Source: Sporolactobacillus kofuensis
GTDB taxonomy: Bacteria > Bacillota > Bacilli > Bacillales > Sporolactobacillaceae
DNA length: 64,000 bases
Direction: 5' to 3'
Assembly: GCF_024125425.1 (NCBI RefSeq)
Contig: NZ_JAMXWN010000014.1
Coordinates: 1-64,000, forward strand
A program made the position numbers and the translations under genes. Below, one piece after another: positions 35,215-43,547 of this stretch; the stretch's first letter is position 1, and every line of letters starts with the position of its first letter. The notes under the pieces were generated by a model. That model saw only the letters and a list, made by a program, of their open reading frames with translations, had not been told where the DNA came from and did no database searches.

Positions 35215-36506
35215 GAATCGGCACCTCCTGACGTCACTTTCTCACGATCTAGAGCAGCCGCAGCGGATTCTTTCTTCAAAAGCTCGACATCCACTTTCCG
35301 ATTTTTGTGCGGAATCAACCCTTGTGTGCGATAGAGTGCAAAGATAATTAGCAACAAACCAAAAATCAACAACTGCATTTTTTCCGGAGACAAAGCTGCC
35401 GGAATCTCAATACCATAATCGGTACTCATCTGAGAGAGCCAGTCTGAAATATTAGTCAATACCTGAGTTCGTAAGATAATCACAACAGCAGCACCAAGAA
35501 TTACTCCTGGAACACTTCCCATACCACCTAAAATAACCATAACAAGGACCATTGTCGATTCAAGGTATGTGAAGCTTGTGGCGTCGACGAACATTTGTTT
35601 TGCAGCAAACACGACACCCATCATTCCTGAGAATGAAGCACCAATCGCGAATGCTGCAAGTTTCGTCTTAACTAACGGGATACCCATTGCCTGGGCAGCA
35701 ATTTCATTATCTCGAACGGCTTTCCAAGATCTGCCTAACTTTGAATCTTCCAGTTTCCGAACAACATAGATCACCACTAGGAAGATTCCCAGTGCAATAT
35801 AGTAGAATTGGCTTGAGTTTCCAATCGTGATGCCAAAGAAATTTGGTGGTTTAATGGAAGCAATTCCCATGGAACCGTTGGTAATATTCAATGGATGATC
35901 CATGTTGTTCAATAAAATCCGGATAATTTCCCCAAATCCAAGAGTTACGATTGCTAAATAATCTCCACGAACACGCAACACTGGAATACCAAGTAAAATA
36001 CCAAACAAAGATGCAACCAGTGCTCCAATAATAATGAAGATCCAGAAAGTCCCACCTGGTAATGGGTAATGACCAAAAGGCATAAATTTAGCGGCTTGCC
36101 CACTCGCAAAGATTGCGTATGAATAGGCGCCTACTGCAAAGAATGCAATAAAACCAAGGTCTAGAAGTCCGGCAAAGCCGACAACGATATTTAACCCTAA
36201 TGCCATTGCACAATAAATGCCAACAAGTGTACCTACTTCCATATATGTCTGGTACGAATCACTATGACTCGCGATGAATGGAACAATGATCGCGAGAATC
36301 ACAATCCCTGTGACCCATTTTACTCTTAAGTTAAACTTTAAATAGTACAGAATAAGAATAGAAAAAAGTAACAACAGGAACGCAATCGTTGAATCCGGCA
36401 ACAGGAAAAGACCTAGTCCTGTTAGTACGACATACGCTATAAATAGGATTACTTGATTTTTTTTACTCTGCGCAAATTTATCAAACAATGCACTCAATAT
36501 TGTCAC
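35211..36506 (-). CDS. livM: Branched-chain amino-acid ABC transporter permease LivM
   Basis: 431 aa membrane subunit with about 10-11 helices. The conserved GFAGLLDLGFIAFFAVGAYSY and the cytoplasmic coupling stretch LGRSWKAVRDNEIAAQAMGI, which contacts the ATPases, are present. It is longer than the core of many LivM proteins owing to N- and C-terminal extensions, the latter a charged tail of about 35 residues. It starts immediately at the end of livH. Confidence 0.95.
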   Translation of the reverse strand: MTILSALFDKFAQSKKNQVILFIAYVVLTGLGLFLLPDSTIAFLLLLFSILILYYLKFNLRVKWVTGIVILAIIVPFIASHSDSYQTYMEVGTLVGIYCAMALGLNIVVGFAGLLDLGFIAFFAVGAYSYAIFASGQAAKFMPFGHYPLPGGTFWIFIIIGALVASLFGILLGIPVLRVRGDYLAIVTLGFGEIIRILLNNMDHPLNITNGSMGIASIKPPNFFGITIGNSSQFYYIALGIFLVVIYVVRKLEDSKLGRSWKAVRDNEIAAQAMGIPLVKTKLAAFAIGASFSGMMGVVFAAKQMFVDATSFTYLESTMVLVMVILGGMGSVPGVILGAAVVIILRTQVLTNISDWLSQMSTDYGIEIPAALSPEKMQLLIFGLLLIIFALYRTQGLIPHKNRKVDVELLKKESAAAALDREKVTSGGADS

Positions 36507-37499
36507 CTACACTTTCTCTACGACGGCTTTGCCAAACAAACCTTCTGGCTTAAAGATCAGTACCAGAATCAAAATAATGAAAGCAAATACGTCTTTGTAT
36601 TCAGCACCCATCGCACCATGGGTGATAAGCGAGAGGTTAGCAGCAGCAAACATTTCAAGAAGTCCTAACATAATACCACCGAACATTGCACCACGGATAT
36701 TCCCAATACCTCCTAGAACAGCAGCAGTGAACGCTTTGATGCCGAGAATGAATCCAATATATGGATCAATTGTTCCATATTGAATCATAAACAGTACACC
36801 GGTAGCTCCACCAAGTGCCGATCCAATAAAGAAAGTAACGGAGATCACGCGATTCACATTGATCGTCATCAAAGAAGCTGTGTCACGATCTTGTGCGACA
36901 GCACGCATCGCCATGCCCCATTTGGTTTTGTTTACAAAAAGATCTAATGAAACAAGCATAACGATCGTTACTGCAAGAACGAGTAGAAACGAGCTCTGAA
37001 ACGTTGCATTATCAAAAAACGGCATTATGTGATGAATATCAAGAGTAAACTTATGGTTGAACATGGAAGGCGCAGTAACAATATAGTTACCAGTCTTTAA
37101 TTCTGCAATAAATCGAACTGCATCTTCGAGTACAAAAGAGATACCAATGGAAGTAATCAATGCAATCAGTTTCGGCGCATTCTTCCGTCTTAATGGGCGA
37201 TAAGCGACACGCTCAATACCGACACCGAGCAAGCCGGTCGCAATCCCGGCAACCACAATAACGATAAGAAAGACGATTAGTGCCGGCATTGCTGCTAAGA
37301 AACCCATACCTAACATGAGAAAAAGAACGGTTGCTCCAATAAAAGCACCTGTCATGAACACATCGCCGTGAGCGAAGTTAATCAGTTCAAGAATGCCATA
37401 AACCATTGTATAGCCAATCGCGACAACCGCGTATACGACGCCTAGCGTCAGACCATCAATGAGTACCTGCGGCAAGTTCTGAATGATCTGTGCGAGCAT
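36507..37499 (-). CDS. livH: Branched-chain amino-acid ABC transporter permease LivH
   Basis: 330 aa membrane subunit with about 8-9 helices. It has GLTLGVVYAVVAIGYTMVYGI at the N-terminus, INFAHGDVFMTGAFIG, and the EAA-like RAVAQDRDTASLMTINVNRVIS loop. A 177-base gap with two hairpins separates it from livJ, which probably sets lower expression than the binding protein. Confidence 0.95.
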   Translation of the reverse strand: MLAQIIQNLPQVLIDGLTLGVVYAVVAIGYTMVYGILELINFAHGDVFMTGAFIGATVLFLMLGMGFLAAMPALIVFLIVIVVAGIATGLLGVGIERVAYRPLRRKNAPKLIALITSIGISFVLEDAVRFIAELKTGNYIVTAPSMFNHKFTLDIHHIMPFFDNATFQSSFLLVLAVTIVMLVSLDLFVNKTKWGMAMRAVAQDRDTASLMTINVNRVISVTFFIGSALGGATGVLFMIQYGTIDPYIGFILGIKAFTAAVLGGIGNIRGAMFGGIMLGLLEMFAAANLSLITHGAMGAEYKDVFAFIILILVLIFKPEGLFGKAVVEKV

Positions 37500-37541
37500 T
37501 ATCTCACCACTTTCCTACAAGTTATAAAATTGGGATGTATT

Positions 37542-37567
37542 GCAATGAAGGATTCACCCTTCATTGC
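37542..37567 (-). promoter_or_regulatory. Hairpin 2 between livJ and livH
   Basis: GCAATGAAGG (37542-37551) and CCTTCATTGC (37558-37567) form a perfect 10-bp stem with a 6-base loop. No T run follows on the minus strand, so it suits mRNA stabilisation or processing rather than termination. Confidence 0.5.
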
Positions 37568-37599
37568 CCAGAGTTATGTGATCGTACCTAAAAATTTCT

Positions 37600-37631
37600 A
37601 AAAGGGTATAGCTTTTTCTCCATACCCTTTT
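37600..37631 (-). terminator. Hairpin 1 between livJ and livH (attenuating terminator)
   Basis: AAAAGGGTAT (37600-37609) pairs with ATACCCTTTT (37622-37631), followed on the minus strand by a broken T-rich stretch. It is placed to end many transcripts after livJ while letting some continue into livHMGF. Confidence 0.65.
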
Positions 37632-37676
37632 TGGACACTTCAGTTATTAATTTTCAAGCAAACGTTCATCAATTGA

Positions 37677-38858
37677 TCATTGGCTAATTTCAGCTTCTTG
37701 AGCCGGTGGATATTTAGCTTGATCAAATTTGTAAATGTAAACCTTAGCGTAAGTATTGTCGCCTTTATCGTTAAAGCTTACTTTCGTAGTTACTCCGTCA
37801 TAGTTCTTGATCCCACGGATCGCTTTTTCGACTTGTTCACGCGTTGGCTTTTTCCCATCATTTGCATTGATAGCATTCATAATTCCTTTAAGGATTACAC
37901 CAGCACTGTCATAGCCATATGCTGAGTAAGATTCCACATTCTTACCAAATTTTTCTTTATATTTCTTAGCAAAAGCTTGGCCTTTTTCAGTTTTTGATAC
38001 GTCTCCCGCAACAGAAGTCAGGTATACGCCTTTTACTGCATCGCCAGCAATTTGTACAGTTGATGAAGAGTCAAGGCCGTCGCCGCCCATGATTGGCATG
38101 TTCAAACCTTTTTGACGTGCTTGTTTAATAATCAGACCGCCTTCAGCATATACACCACCAAAGTAGATGAGATCCGGTTTCTTCGTTACTGCTTGACTAA
38201 GCACACCACTGAAATCTTTTTCACCAACAGTGATTCCTTCATAGCCAACAATGTCGGCACCAAGTTTTTTTGCTTGATCTCTGAATTGTTCAGCAAGACC
38301 TGAACCATAAGCTGTCTTGTCTTGGATGATGAAAATCTTCTTTGCTTTCAGAGTTTTAACTGCGAAGTTTGCACCTGCAGGGCCTTGGAAATCATCTCGC
38401 GCACAGATACGGTTAACCGACTTGAGTCCGCGATCAGTTACAACAGTTGCTGTAGTAGCTGGAGATACCATTGCCAGGTTGTTCTTTTCGTATACTTCAG
38501 AGGAAGGAATAGCAACACCGGAGTTCAGGTGACCAACAAGTGCTAAGACATTTTTATCCGCTGCAAGAATCTGAGCGTTTGCCACACCTTTCTTCGGATC
38601 TCCTTGATCATCCATATCTTTCAGTTTAATTTCAAAGCCTTTTTTAGCAAATGCTGCTTTTTGATCATCAATTGCTAATTCTGCACCGAGACGAATAGCA
38701 TCGCCAAGCGTTGCGCTACCGCCAGAAAGTGGAGATTGACTTCCAATTTCGATAACCTGCTTACCTTTAGAACCACCTGATTTTGAAGCACAACCGCTGA
38801 TAACACCAAGTAGTAATACAACAACAGCCACTAACGGGATGATTTTCTTTAGATTCAT
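37677..38858 (-). CDS. livJ: Branched-chain amino-acid ABC transporter substrate-binding lipoprotein
   Basis: 393 aa type I periplasmic-binding fold protein anchored as a lipoprotein. A signal peptide with lipobox VISGC (Cys23) is followed by IEIGSQSPLSGGSATLG, LVGHLNSGVAIPSSEVYE and the ligand-binding AYGYDSAGV region. It should capture leucine, isoleucine and valine outside the membrane for LivHMGF. GGAGGG precedes the ATG. A CodY-like box lies in the leader 37 bases upstream. Confidence 0.95.
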   Translation of the reverse strand: MNLKKIIPLVAVVVLLLGVISGCASKSGGSKGKQVIEIGSQSPLSGGSATLGDAIRLGAELAIDDQKAAFAKKGFEIKLKDMDDQGDPKKGVANAQILAADKNVLALVGHLNSGVAIPSSEVYEKNNLAMVSPATTATVVTDRGLKSVNRICARDDFQGPAGANFAVKTLKAKKIFIIQDKTAYGSGLAEQFRDQAKKLGADIVGYEGITVGEKDFSGVLSQAVTKKPDLIYFGGVYAEGGLIIKQARQKGLNMPIMGGDGLDSSSTVQIAGDAVKGVYLTSVAGDVSKTEKGQAFAKKYKEKFGKNVESYSAYGYDSAGVILKGIMNAINANDGKKPTREQVEKAIRGIKNYDGVTTKVSFNDKGDNTYAKVYIYKFDQAKYPPAQEAEISQ

Positions 38859-38894
38859 TTTAACCCTCCTTTTTATAAAAACGGCACAACTCTA

Positions 38895-38909
38895 AATACT
38901 CTGAAATTT
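38895..38909 (-). promoter_or_regulatory. CodY-like box upstream of livJ
   Basis: On the minus strand AAATTTCAGAGTATT matches the CodY consensus AATTTTCWGAAAATT at 12 of 15 positions. CodY repression of branched-chain amino-acid importers is well established in Firmicutes. Confidence 0.45.
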
Positions 38910-39086
38910 CTATGTAGGACTCACCCCCGCAATACTTCTCTATTGTTTCTCTTTTTTTATGCGGCTCTTTAAAGAACATAATAATTAATTATGAGACTAT
39001 AGTCATTATCTATGTCAGATATTATAACACAGTTTTTTATTTTACAGATTAGTCAAAATAGCTAATAATAACTATAATAACAGCGA

Positions 39087-39100
39087 TTACAGCGCTTACA
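39087..39100. promoter_or_regulatory. cre-like site (CcpA)
   Basis: TTACAGCGCTTACA, read on the minus strand as TGTAAGCGCTGTAA, is close to the cre consensus TGWAANCGNTNWCA with the central AAGCGCT core kept. It lies between the two divergent genes. Confidence 0.4.
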
Positions 39101-39298
39101 TATAGTGATTTTTTCTCTTTTAAATTATATAAATTTTCATGTTTTTAATTAGATTTTTTCATGGAAACAATGGACGATCCTCTTTTTGAGGAATCTCCTT
39201 CATAAAGGATTCGTAAAACTTCATGTAATGTTATAGTTGATTAATATAAAAAAGACTATAATAATATAGCCAAGTAAACCATGAGGAGAACTGATGTT

Positions 39299-40207
39299 AT
39301 GCCAATAAAAATACCGAAGCTGCTCCCAGCACGCGAGATTTTAGAAAATGAAAATATCTTCGTAATGGATGAAGATCGTGCAATAACTCAGGACATACGA
39401 CCGCTCAATATACTGATCTTGAATTTGATGCCTGAGAAGGAAATGGAAGAAACACAATTACTCCGTCATCTGAGTAATACACCTCTACAAGTCAATGTGT
39501 CCTTTATGAAAACTGCTACACATAATTCTAAAAATACGAGTCACTTTCATCTGGATCAGTTCTACACTGTCTTTAATGAAGTGAAGAATAAGAAATTTGA
39601 TGGATTGATCATTACAGGTGCTCCAGTTGAACGTCTGCCGTTCACGGAAGTCGATTATTGGGATGAGTTAGTAGAAATTATGGATTGGGCGGATACACAT
39701 GTTACATCGACTTTGCACATTTGCTGGGGTGCACAAGCGGCGTTGTACTATCATTTCGGTATAAATAAACAACTTTTTCCCGAGAAACTTTCAGGAGTCT
39801 ACAGCCACACACTCAGTAAACCAAAAGAAAAACTACTTCGCGGATTTGACGATGTCTTCTTTGCGCCTCATTCAAGGTATACGGATATTGACCGAAAGTC
39901 TTTGATCAATCATAAAGAGGTCACTGTACTTTCTGAATCGGATGAAGCTGGCCCATTCATTTTAATGGCCAATAATGGAAAGCAGATTATGGTTACAGGA
40001 CATCTAGAATATGATACTGGTACACTTGCGAATGAATATAAACGCGATCTAAATAGAGGGATTCATCCACATCTCCCTCAACACTATTTTCCAAACGATG
40101 ATCCCAATAAAAAGCCCTTGAATCTTTGGCGCTCTCATGCTCATTTACTTTTTTCAAACTGGTTAAATTATTACGTTTATCAAGAAACCCCCTTTCAATG
40201 GGACTAA
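39299..40207 (+). CDS. metA: Homoserine O-acetyltransferase (MetA type)
   Basis: 302 aa from ATG 39299, which gives the canonical [15 protein letters not shown] start and has GAGGAG ten bases upstream. It activates homoserine for methionine synthesis. Catalytic Cys142 is in [10 protein letters not shown], and His235 and Glu237 are in GHLEYD. Residue 111 is Glu (GAPVERLPF). In structural work on this family, Glu at this site goes with acetyl-CoA and Gly with succinyl-CoA, so the acetyl form is predicted. Monocistronic, ending at a strong terminator shared with plsX. Confidence 0.93.
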   Translation: MPIKIPKLLPAREILENENIFVMDEDRAITQDIRPLNILILNLMPEKEMEETQLLRHLSNTPLQVNVSFMKTATHNSKNTSHFHLDQFYTVFNEVKNKKFDGLIITGAPVERLPFTEVDYWDELVEIMDWADTHVTSTLHICWGAQAALYYHFGINKQLFPEKLSGVYSHTLSKPKEKLLRGFDDVFFAPHSRYTDIDRKSLINHKEVTVLSESDEAGPFILMANNGKQIMVTGHLEYDTGTLANEYKRDLNRGIHPHLPQHYFPNDDPNKKPLNLWRSHAHLLFSNWLNYYVYQETPFQWD

Positions 40208-40245
40208 TCGTTACCTGATACAATTTATTATTTATTTTTTTTTAC

Positions 40246-40277
40246 AAAAAAACTCGGGTTTAATCACCCGAGTTTTT
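40246..40277. terminator. Bidirectional terminator metA/plsX
   Basis: AAAAAAACTCGGGT (40246-40259) and ACCCGAGTTTTT (40266-40277) form a GC-centred stem flanked by A and T runs, between two convergent genes. Confidence 0.92.
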
Positions 40278-40290
40278 CTCATTCATATCC

Positions 40291-41304
40291 TCATGCTTTT
40301 TTGTTTGCCCAATCATATTGCTTATCATGGAAGGTTTTCTCAATAGTTCCCACAACATCTTCTTGAATAAGCAATTGTGCTTGCTTAATCGCGGTATATA
40401 CAGCTTCACTTTTTGCTGCACCGTGCACTTTAATAATTGGTGCTGCCAAACCAAAGAGCAAGGCGCCACCATATGCCGATGTATCCATATGCTGCTTTAC
40501 CGATTTCAGTTTACTATACATCAATCCGGTAAGCACCTTCGTATAGAGTGAACTCCCTAAAGTTTCTTTAAGTAATTTCATTAAGGACATCGCTGTTCCT
40601 TCAATACTCTTCAGTACCATATTTCCTGAAAAGCCATCAGCAACAATCACATCAGCCGGTCCTTCAAGCAGTTCACGTGATTCAATATTACCAACAAAGT
40701 TAATCGGTGCGTTACTCAATAATTTATAGGCTTCCTTAACGAGTTCATTGCCCTTACCCGGTTCTTCCCCAATATTCAACAATCCGATTCGTGGGTTTGG
40801 GCGATGCATTACTTTTTCCGCATAGATTGCACCCATGATCGCATATTGAAGCATATTTTCCGGTTTCGTTTCTGCATTAGCACCAACATCAAGAAATAGA
40901 AAACCTTTATTCTGATGAATAGTCGGAAGCGTTGGTGCAAGTGCTGGACGATCAATACCTTTAATACGTCCGACACCGAATAACCCAGAAGCCATCAAAG
41001 CTCCTGTGTTTCCTGCTGAAATGGCAGCTGCACAACGTTGTTCTCTTACTTCCTGCACAGCTAATACCATTGAAGCTTGTTTTTTTCGTCGAACGGCTTG
41101 AACAGGAGCATCCGTACCTTCAATTTTTTCTGTCGTATGCAGAATGTCGACACGGCTCTGGTCACCAACCAATTTCACGAGTTTCTCTCGATCGCCGACA
41201 AGCGTGACCTGCAGATCTGGGAACTCATTTAGTGCTTTAAGTGTTCCTTCCACCATTGATTCCGGTGCATGGTCCCCGCCCATTGCATCAATCGCTAACC
41301 TCAT
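40291..41304 (-). CDS. plsX: Phosphate acyltransferase PlsX
   Basis: 337 aa enzyme making acyl-phosphate from acyl-ACP, the donor for PlsY in phospholipid synthesis. The N-terminus MRLAIDAMGGDHAPESMVEG and the later AAISAGNTGALMASG, FLFLDVGANAETKPENM and ADGFSGNMVLKSIEGTA are diagnostic. AAGGAG precedes the ATG. Unusually it is not in the fapR-plsX-fabD-fabG-acpP cluster of Bacillales but alone, facing metA. Either the cluster is split here or this is a second copy. Confidence 0.95.
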   Translation of the reverse strand: MRLAIDAMGGDHAPESMVEGTLKALNEFPDLQVTLVGDREKLVKLVGDQSRVDILHTTEKIEGTDAPVQAVRRKKQASMVLAVQEVREQRCAAAISAGNTGALMASGLFGVGRIKGIDRPALAPTLPTIHQNKGFLFLDVGANAETKPENMLQYAIMGAIYAEKVMHRPNPRIGLLNIGEEPGKGNELVKEAYKLLSNAPINFVGNIESRELLEGPADVIVADGFSGNMVLKSIEGTAMSLMKLLKETLGSSLYTKVLTGLMYSKLKSVKQHMDTSAYGGALLFGLAAPIIKVHGAAKSEAVYTAIKQAQLLIQEDVVGTIEKTFHDKQYDWANKKA

Positions 41305-41802
41305 ATTATTCTCTCCTTTATATAAAACAGGTGTTAGCCGTCAAAAGCCAAATAACACGTTACAATACTTATTAAATGATTACCGATTCACTTTATCACT
41401 TAATACGCATTCTGTCCAAACTATGTTTCAAAAAAATACGATGAAATAATAAATAAATGTAAATGTCACAATTTGTTAAACCTAAATTCACGATCAATAC
41501 ATCGTCACGTTTTGTACGGTACTACTTTTATGTTTACATAATATAATTTCTGTATATTAACCATTATATATTATCAACGCTATTAATCCCCTTGCTTCTC
41601 GGAACAGAACTAATTATCGATAAATTAATGGTTGGAACATCTCGCTCAACCGTTAAATCCTCAATGTAATCATGTATACGGATTTCATTCATTGATCTAT
41701 TTTTGTTCTGTCCATCACTAAACGCTTTTCTCAAATCTCTATCCTTTTATCCTGAGAACGGTATAATAAAGAAGACTTTATAACTTAATGGAGGCTATAT
41801 TG
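41305..41802. other. Intergenic region plsX/DUF2871 gene
   Basis: About 500 bases, strongly AT-rich, with no gene I can support. On the plus strand a TATAAT at 41762-41767 precedes the DUF2871 gene but lacks a clear -35, and GGAGG sits eight bases before its ATG. A TTGACG on the minus strand (41339-41344) may belong to the plsX promoter. The middle could be decayed coding sequence. Confidence 0.4.
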
Positions 41803-42219
41803 ATGAGAAAGCTCTATTATGCGGCATTAGCTTATATGATAGCAGGCTTGCTTTCGGGTATTTATTTTCGTGAACTAACAAAGGCAACCGGCTTTCATGG
41901 GGAAACCATGTTATCCATTCTTCATACTCATTTACTTATTTTGGGCATGTTTTTCTTCCTTATTGTGATTGCTTTGGAGAAGCTTTATTCGCTTACTAAT
42001 AATCGACTTTTTACGCTATTTTTTTGGACGTACAATGTAGGCGTTATTTGGACCATTACTTTAATGGCTGTGCACGGAACACGTGATGTACTTCACTTGC
42101 CATCTGGACCAGCAATTTCAGGTATGGCCGGAATGGGCCATATCATTCTGTCGATTGCCCTCGTACTCTTTTTTATTATTTTGAAAGATGCTTTGTTTCC
42201 TAAAACCATAAATCATTGA
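41803..42219 (+). CDS. DUF2871 family four-helix membrane protein
   Basis: 138 aa with four hydrophobic segments, starting MRKLYYAALAYMIAGLLSGIY and carrying the conserved LSILHTHLLILGMFFFLIVI and GPAISGMAGMGHIILSIALV. Conserved His residues (HTH, VHG, GHI) recall heme- or metal-binding membrane helices. The family is described only as DUF2871. ATG at 41803 follows GGAGG by eight bases; the frame is open to 41788. Monocistronic, ending at a perfect palindromic terminator. Confidence 0.85.
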   Translation: MRKLYYAALAYMIAGLLSGIYFRELTKATGFHGETMLSILHTHLLILGMFFFLIVIALEKLYSLTNNRLFTLFFWTYNVGVIWTITLMAVHGTRDVLHLPSGPAISGMAGMGHIILSIALVLFFIILKDALFPKTINH

Positions 42220-42249
42220 TCATGATCACAATCGATAAAAATAATCGCT

Positions 42250-42287
42250 AAAACAAAAAGGAGAGGATATCCTCTCCTTTTTGTTTT
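42250..42287. terminator. Perfect palindromic bidirectional terminator
   Basis: A 38-base perfect inverted repeat (42250-42268 with 42269-42287), GC core GGAGAGGAT/ATCCTCTCC with A and T runs outside, between the convergent DUF2871 gene and ilvE. Confidence 0.92.
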
Positions 42288-42314
42288 CGTTTAGTAAATG
42301 CTGTCCTAAAATAA

Positions 42315-43235
42315 TTATTTATCATAAACCGGCGTGCAATCTTCAACATATTTTGGATTTTTTCCAAGTGTCAAATCAAAGAATAGATCTTTGATCTTCC
42401 TGCACACTTCACCTTCATGGCCAGTGCCAACGATTCGATGATCAACTGCAACAACAGGGGTAACTTCCATTGCGGTACCGCTGAAGAATACTTCATCTGC
42501 AGCATAGAGTTCTGTTCTGGATACACTGCGTTCAACAACCTCAAGTCCAAGTTCTTCTTGAGCAAGTTTAATGACCAATTCACGAGTGATACCCTCAAGG
42601 ATGTTGTCTGAAGTTGAAGGAGTGATCAGTTTACCCTTTTTAAATAAGAAAATATTTTCTCCCGAACCTTCACAAACATGATTGCCTTCAGTCAGAAAGA
42701 TCGCTTCATCGAATCCGGCACGTTTTGTTTCAAGTGCGGCTAATGCAGAATTAAGGTAAGCAGCAGTTGCTTTCGTACGCGGTGGAAGTTGGTTGTCTGA
42801 GAGTCGACGCCAAGAAGAGACACCGACACTTAGTTCAGACTTTCCAGCATACTTATTCAATGGCTGAGTATACATGACAACCTTAACATCTGCATGATCA
42901 AGAGTTGGTCCAATATCCAGCGAATCGTTATAGACAATTGGACGAATATATGTAGTCTGACGACAATTGTTCTTCTTCAAAAGCTCAACGGTTCCTTTGC
43001 ATAGATCTTCAACCGAAAGATCAAAATCAAGATTAACCGTCTTTGCAGATTGCTTCAGTCTCTCATAATGATCTTTGAGTTTAAATGCATAGAGTTGTTC
43101 ATTTTCATCATCCCAATATGCGCGGATGCCTTCGAATACACCGAGTCCATAGTTAAATGCTTTACTACGGATACTGATCTTAACATCGTCCTCTTTTACA
43201 AGTTCTCCCTGATAATACACATAATTCTCTGACAA
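42315..43235 (-). CDS. ilvE: Branched-chain amino-acid aminotransferase
   Basis: 306 aa fold-type IV PLP aminotransferase for the last step of leucine, isoleucine and valine synthesis and the first of their breakdown. It has FNYGLGVFEGIRAYWD, the PLP Lys in PPRTKATAAYLNSALA, LTEGNHVCEGSGENIF and the FFSGTAMEVTPV phosphate cup. The start is TTG at 43235, set by AGGAGG eight bases upstream. The upstream leader has an inverted repeat and a CodY-like box. Monocistronic. Confidence 0.95.
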   Translation of the reverse strand: MSENYVYYQGELVKEDDVKISIRSKAFNYGLGVFEGIRAYWDDENEQLYAFKLKDHYERLKQSAKTVNLDFDLSVEDLCKGTVELLKKNNCRQTTYIRPIVYNDSLDIGPTLDHADVKVVMYTQPLNKYAGKSELSVGVSSWRRLSDNQLPPRTKATAAYLNSALAALETKRAGFDEAIFLTEGNHVCEGSGENIFLFKKGKLITPSTSDNILEGITRELVIKLAQEELGLEVVERSVSRTELYAADEVFFSGTAMEVTPVVAVDHRIVGTGHEGEVCRKIKDLFFDLTLGKNPKYVEDCTPVYDK

Positions 43236-43547
43236 TATAAACTCCTCCTATATCTGTAATATCAACAGAAGATTCAGTCGATTTATGTTTATAGCTATCA
43301 TTGGCTATTCATAACATACCCAAATCTTCTGCCTTTTTTTGTGTAGATCTATAATAACATAAATTAACAAAGATATTTTCTAAAAATATGATATTTTGTA
43401 GAAAACTTTCCGATTGACAAGCAAAATGCTTTCAAAGGCCTCGTTGCACTTTTACTCTATCCCTCTATTCTTTTAGCTTTTTCTACTTAAAGAATCGTAT
43501 TTAGAAAACTGGGACTGGCCGATGACTATGCGATGCCTGTATTCCTG
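43236..43547 (-). promoter_or_regulatory. ilvE upstream region with inverted repeat and CodY-like box
   Basis: Contains the perfect 9-bp inverted repeat CAGAAGATT (43266-43274) / AATCTTCTG (43323-43331), which would close a 66-base leader structure. It also holds TATTTTTAGAAAATA (43374-43388, minus strand), matching the CodY consensus at 12 of 15 positions. No T-box specifier or antiterminator is visible. The promoter is not confidently placed. The rest of the 310 bases, towards the GH13 gene, shows nothing further. Confidence 0.45.

Larger units (their letters stand above)
38859..39298. other. Divergent intergenic region livJ/metA
   Basis: About 440 AT-rich bases containing the promoters of livJ (leftward) and metA (rightward). 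It includes a CodY-like box at 38895-38909 and a cre-like palindrome at 39087-39100. A TATAAT hexamer on the minus strand near 39021-39026 and one on the plus strand at 39257-39262 are candidate -10 elements; neither has a -35 at ideal spacing. I see no SAM riboswitch or T-box before metA. Confidence 0.5.

Noticed and set aside
39150-39298. SAM (S-box) riboswitch upstream of metA
   Set aside because: No conserved S-box core was found in the leader, and the candidate -10 is too close to the start to fit one.
43236-43547. T-box riboswitch upstream of ilvE
   Set aside because: The interval lacks the conserved T-box sequence and an antiterminator; only a simple inverted repeat is present.
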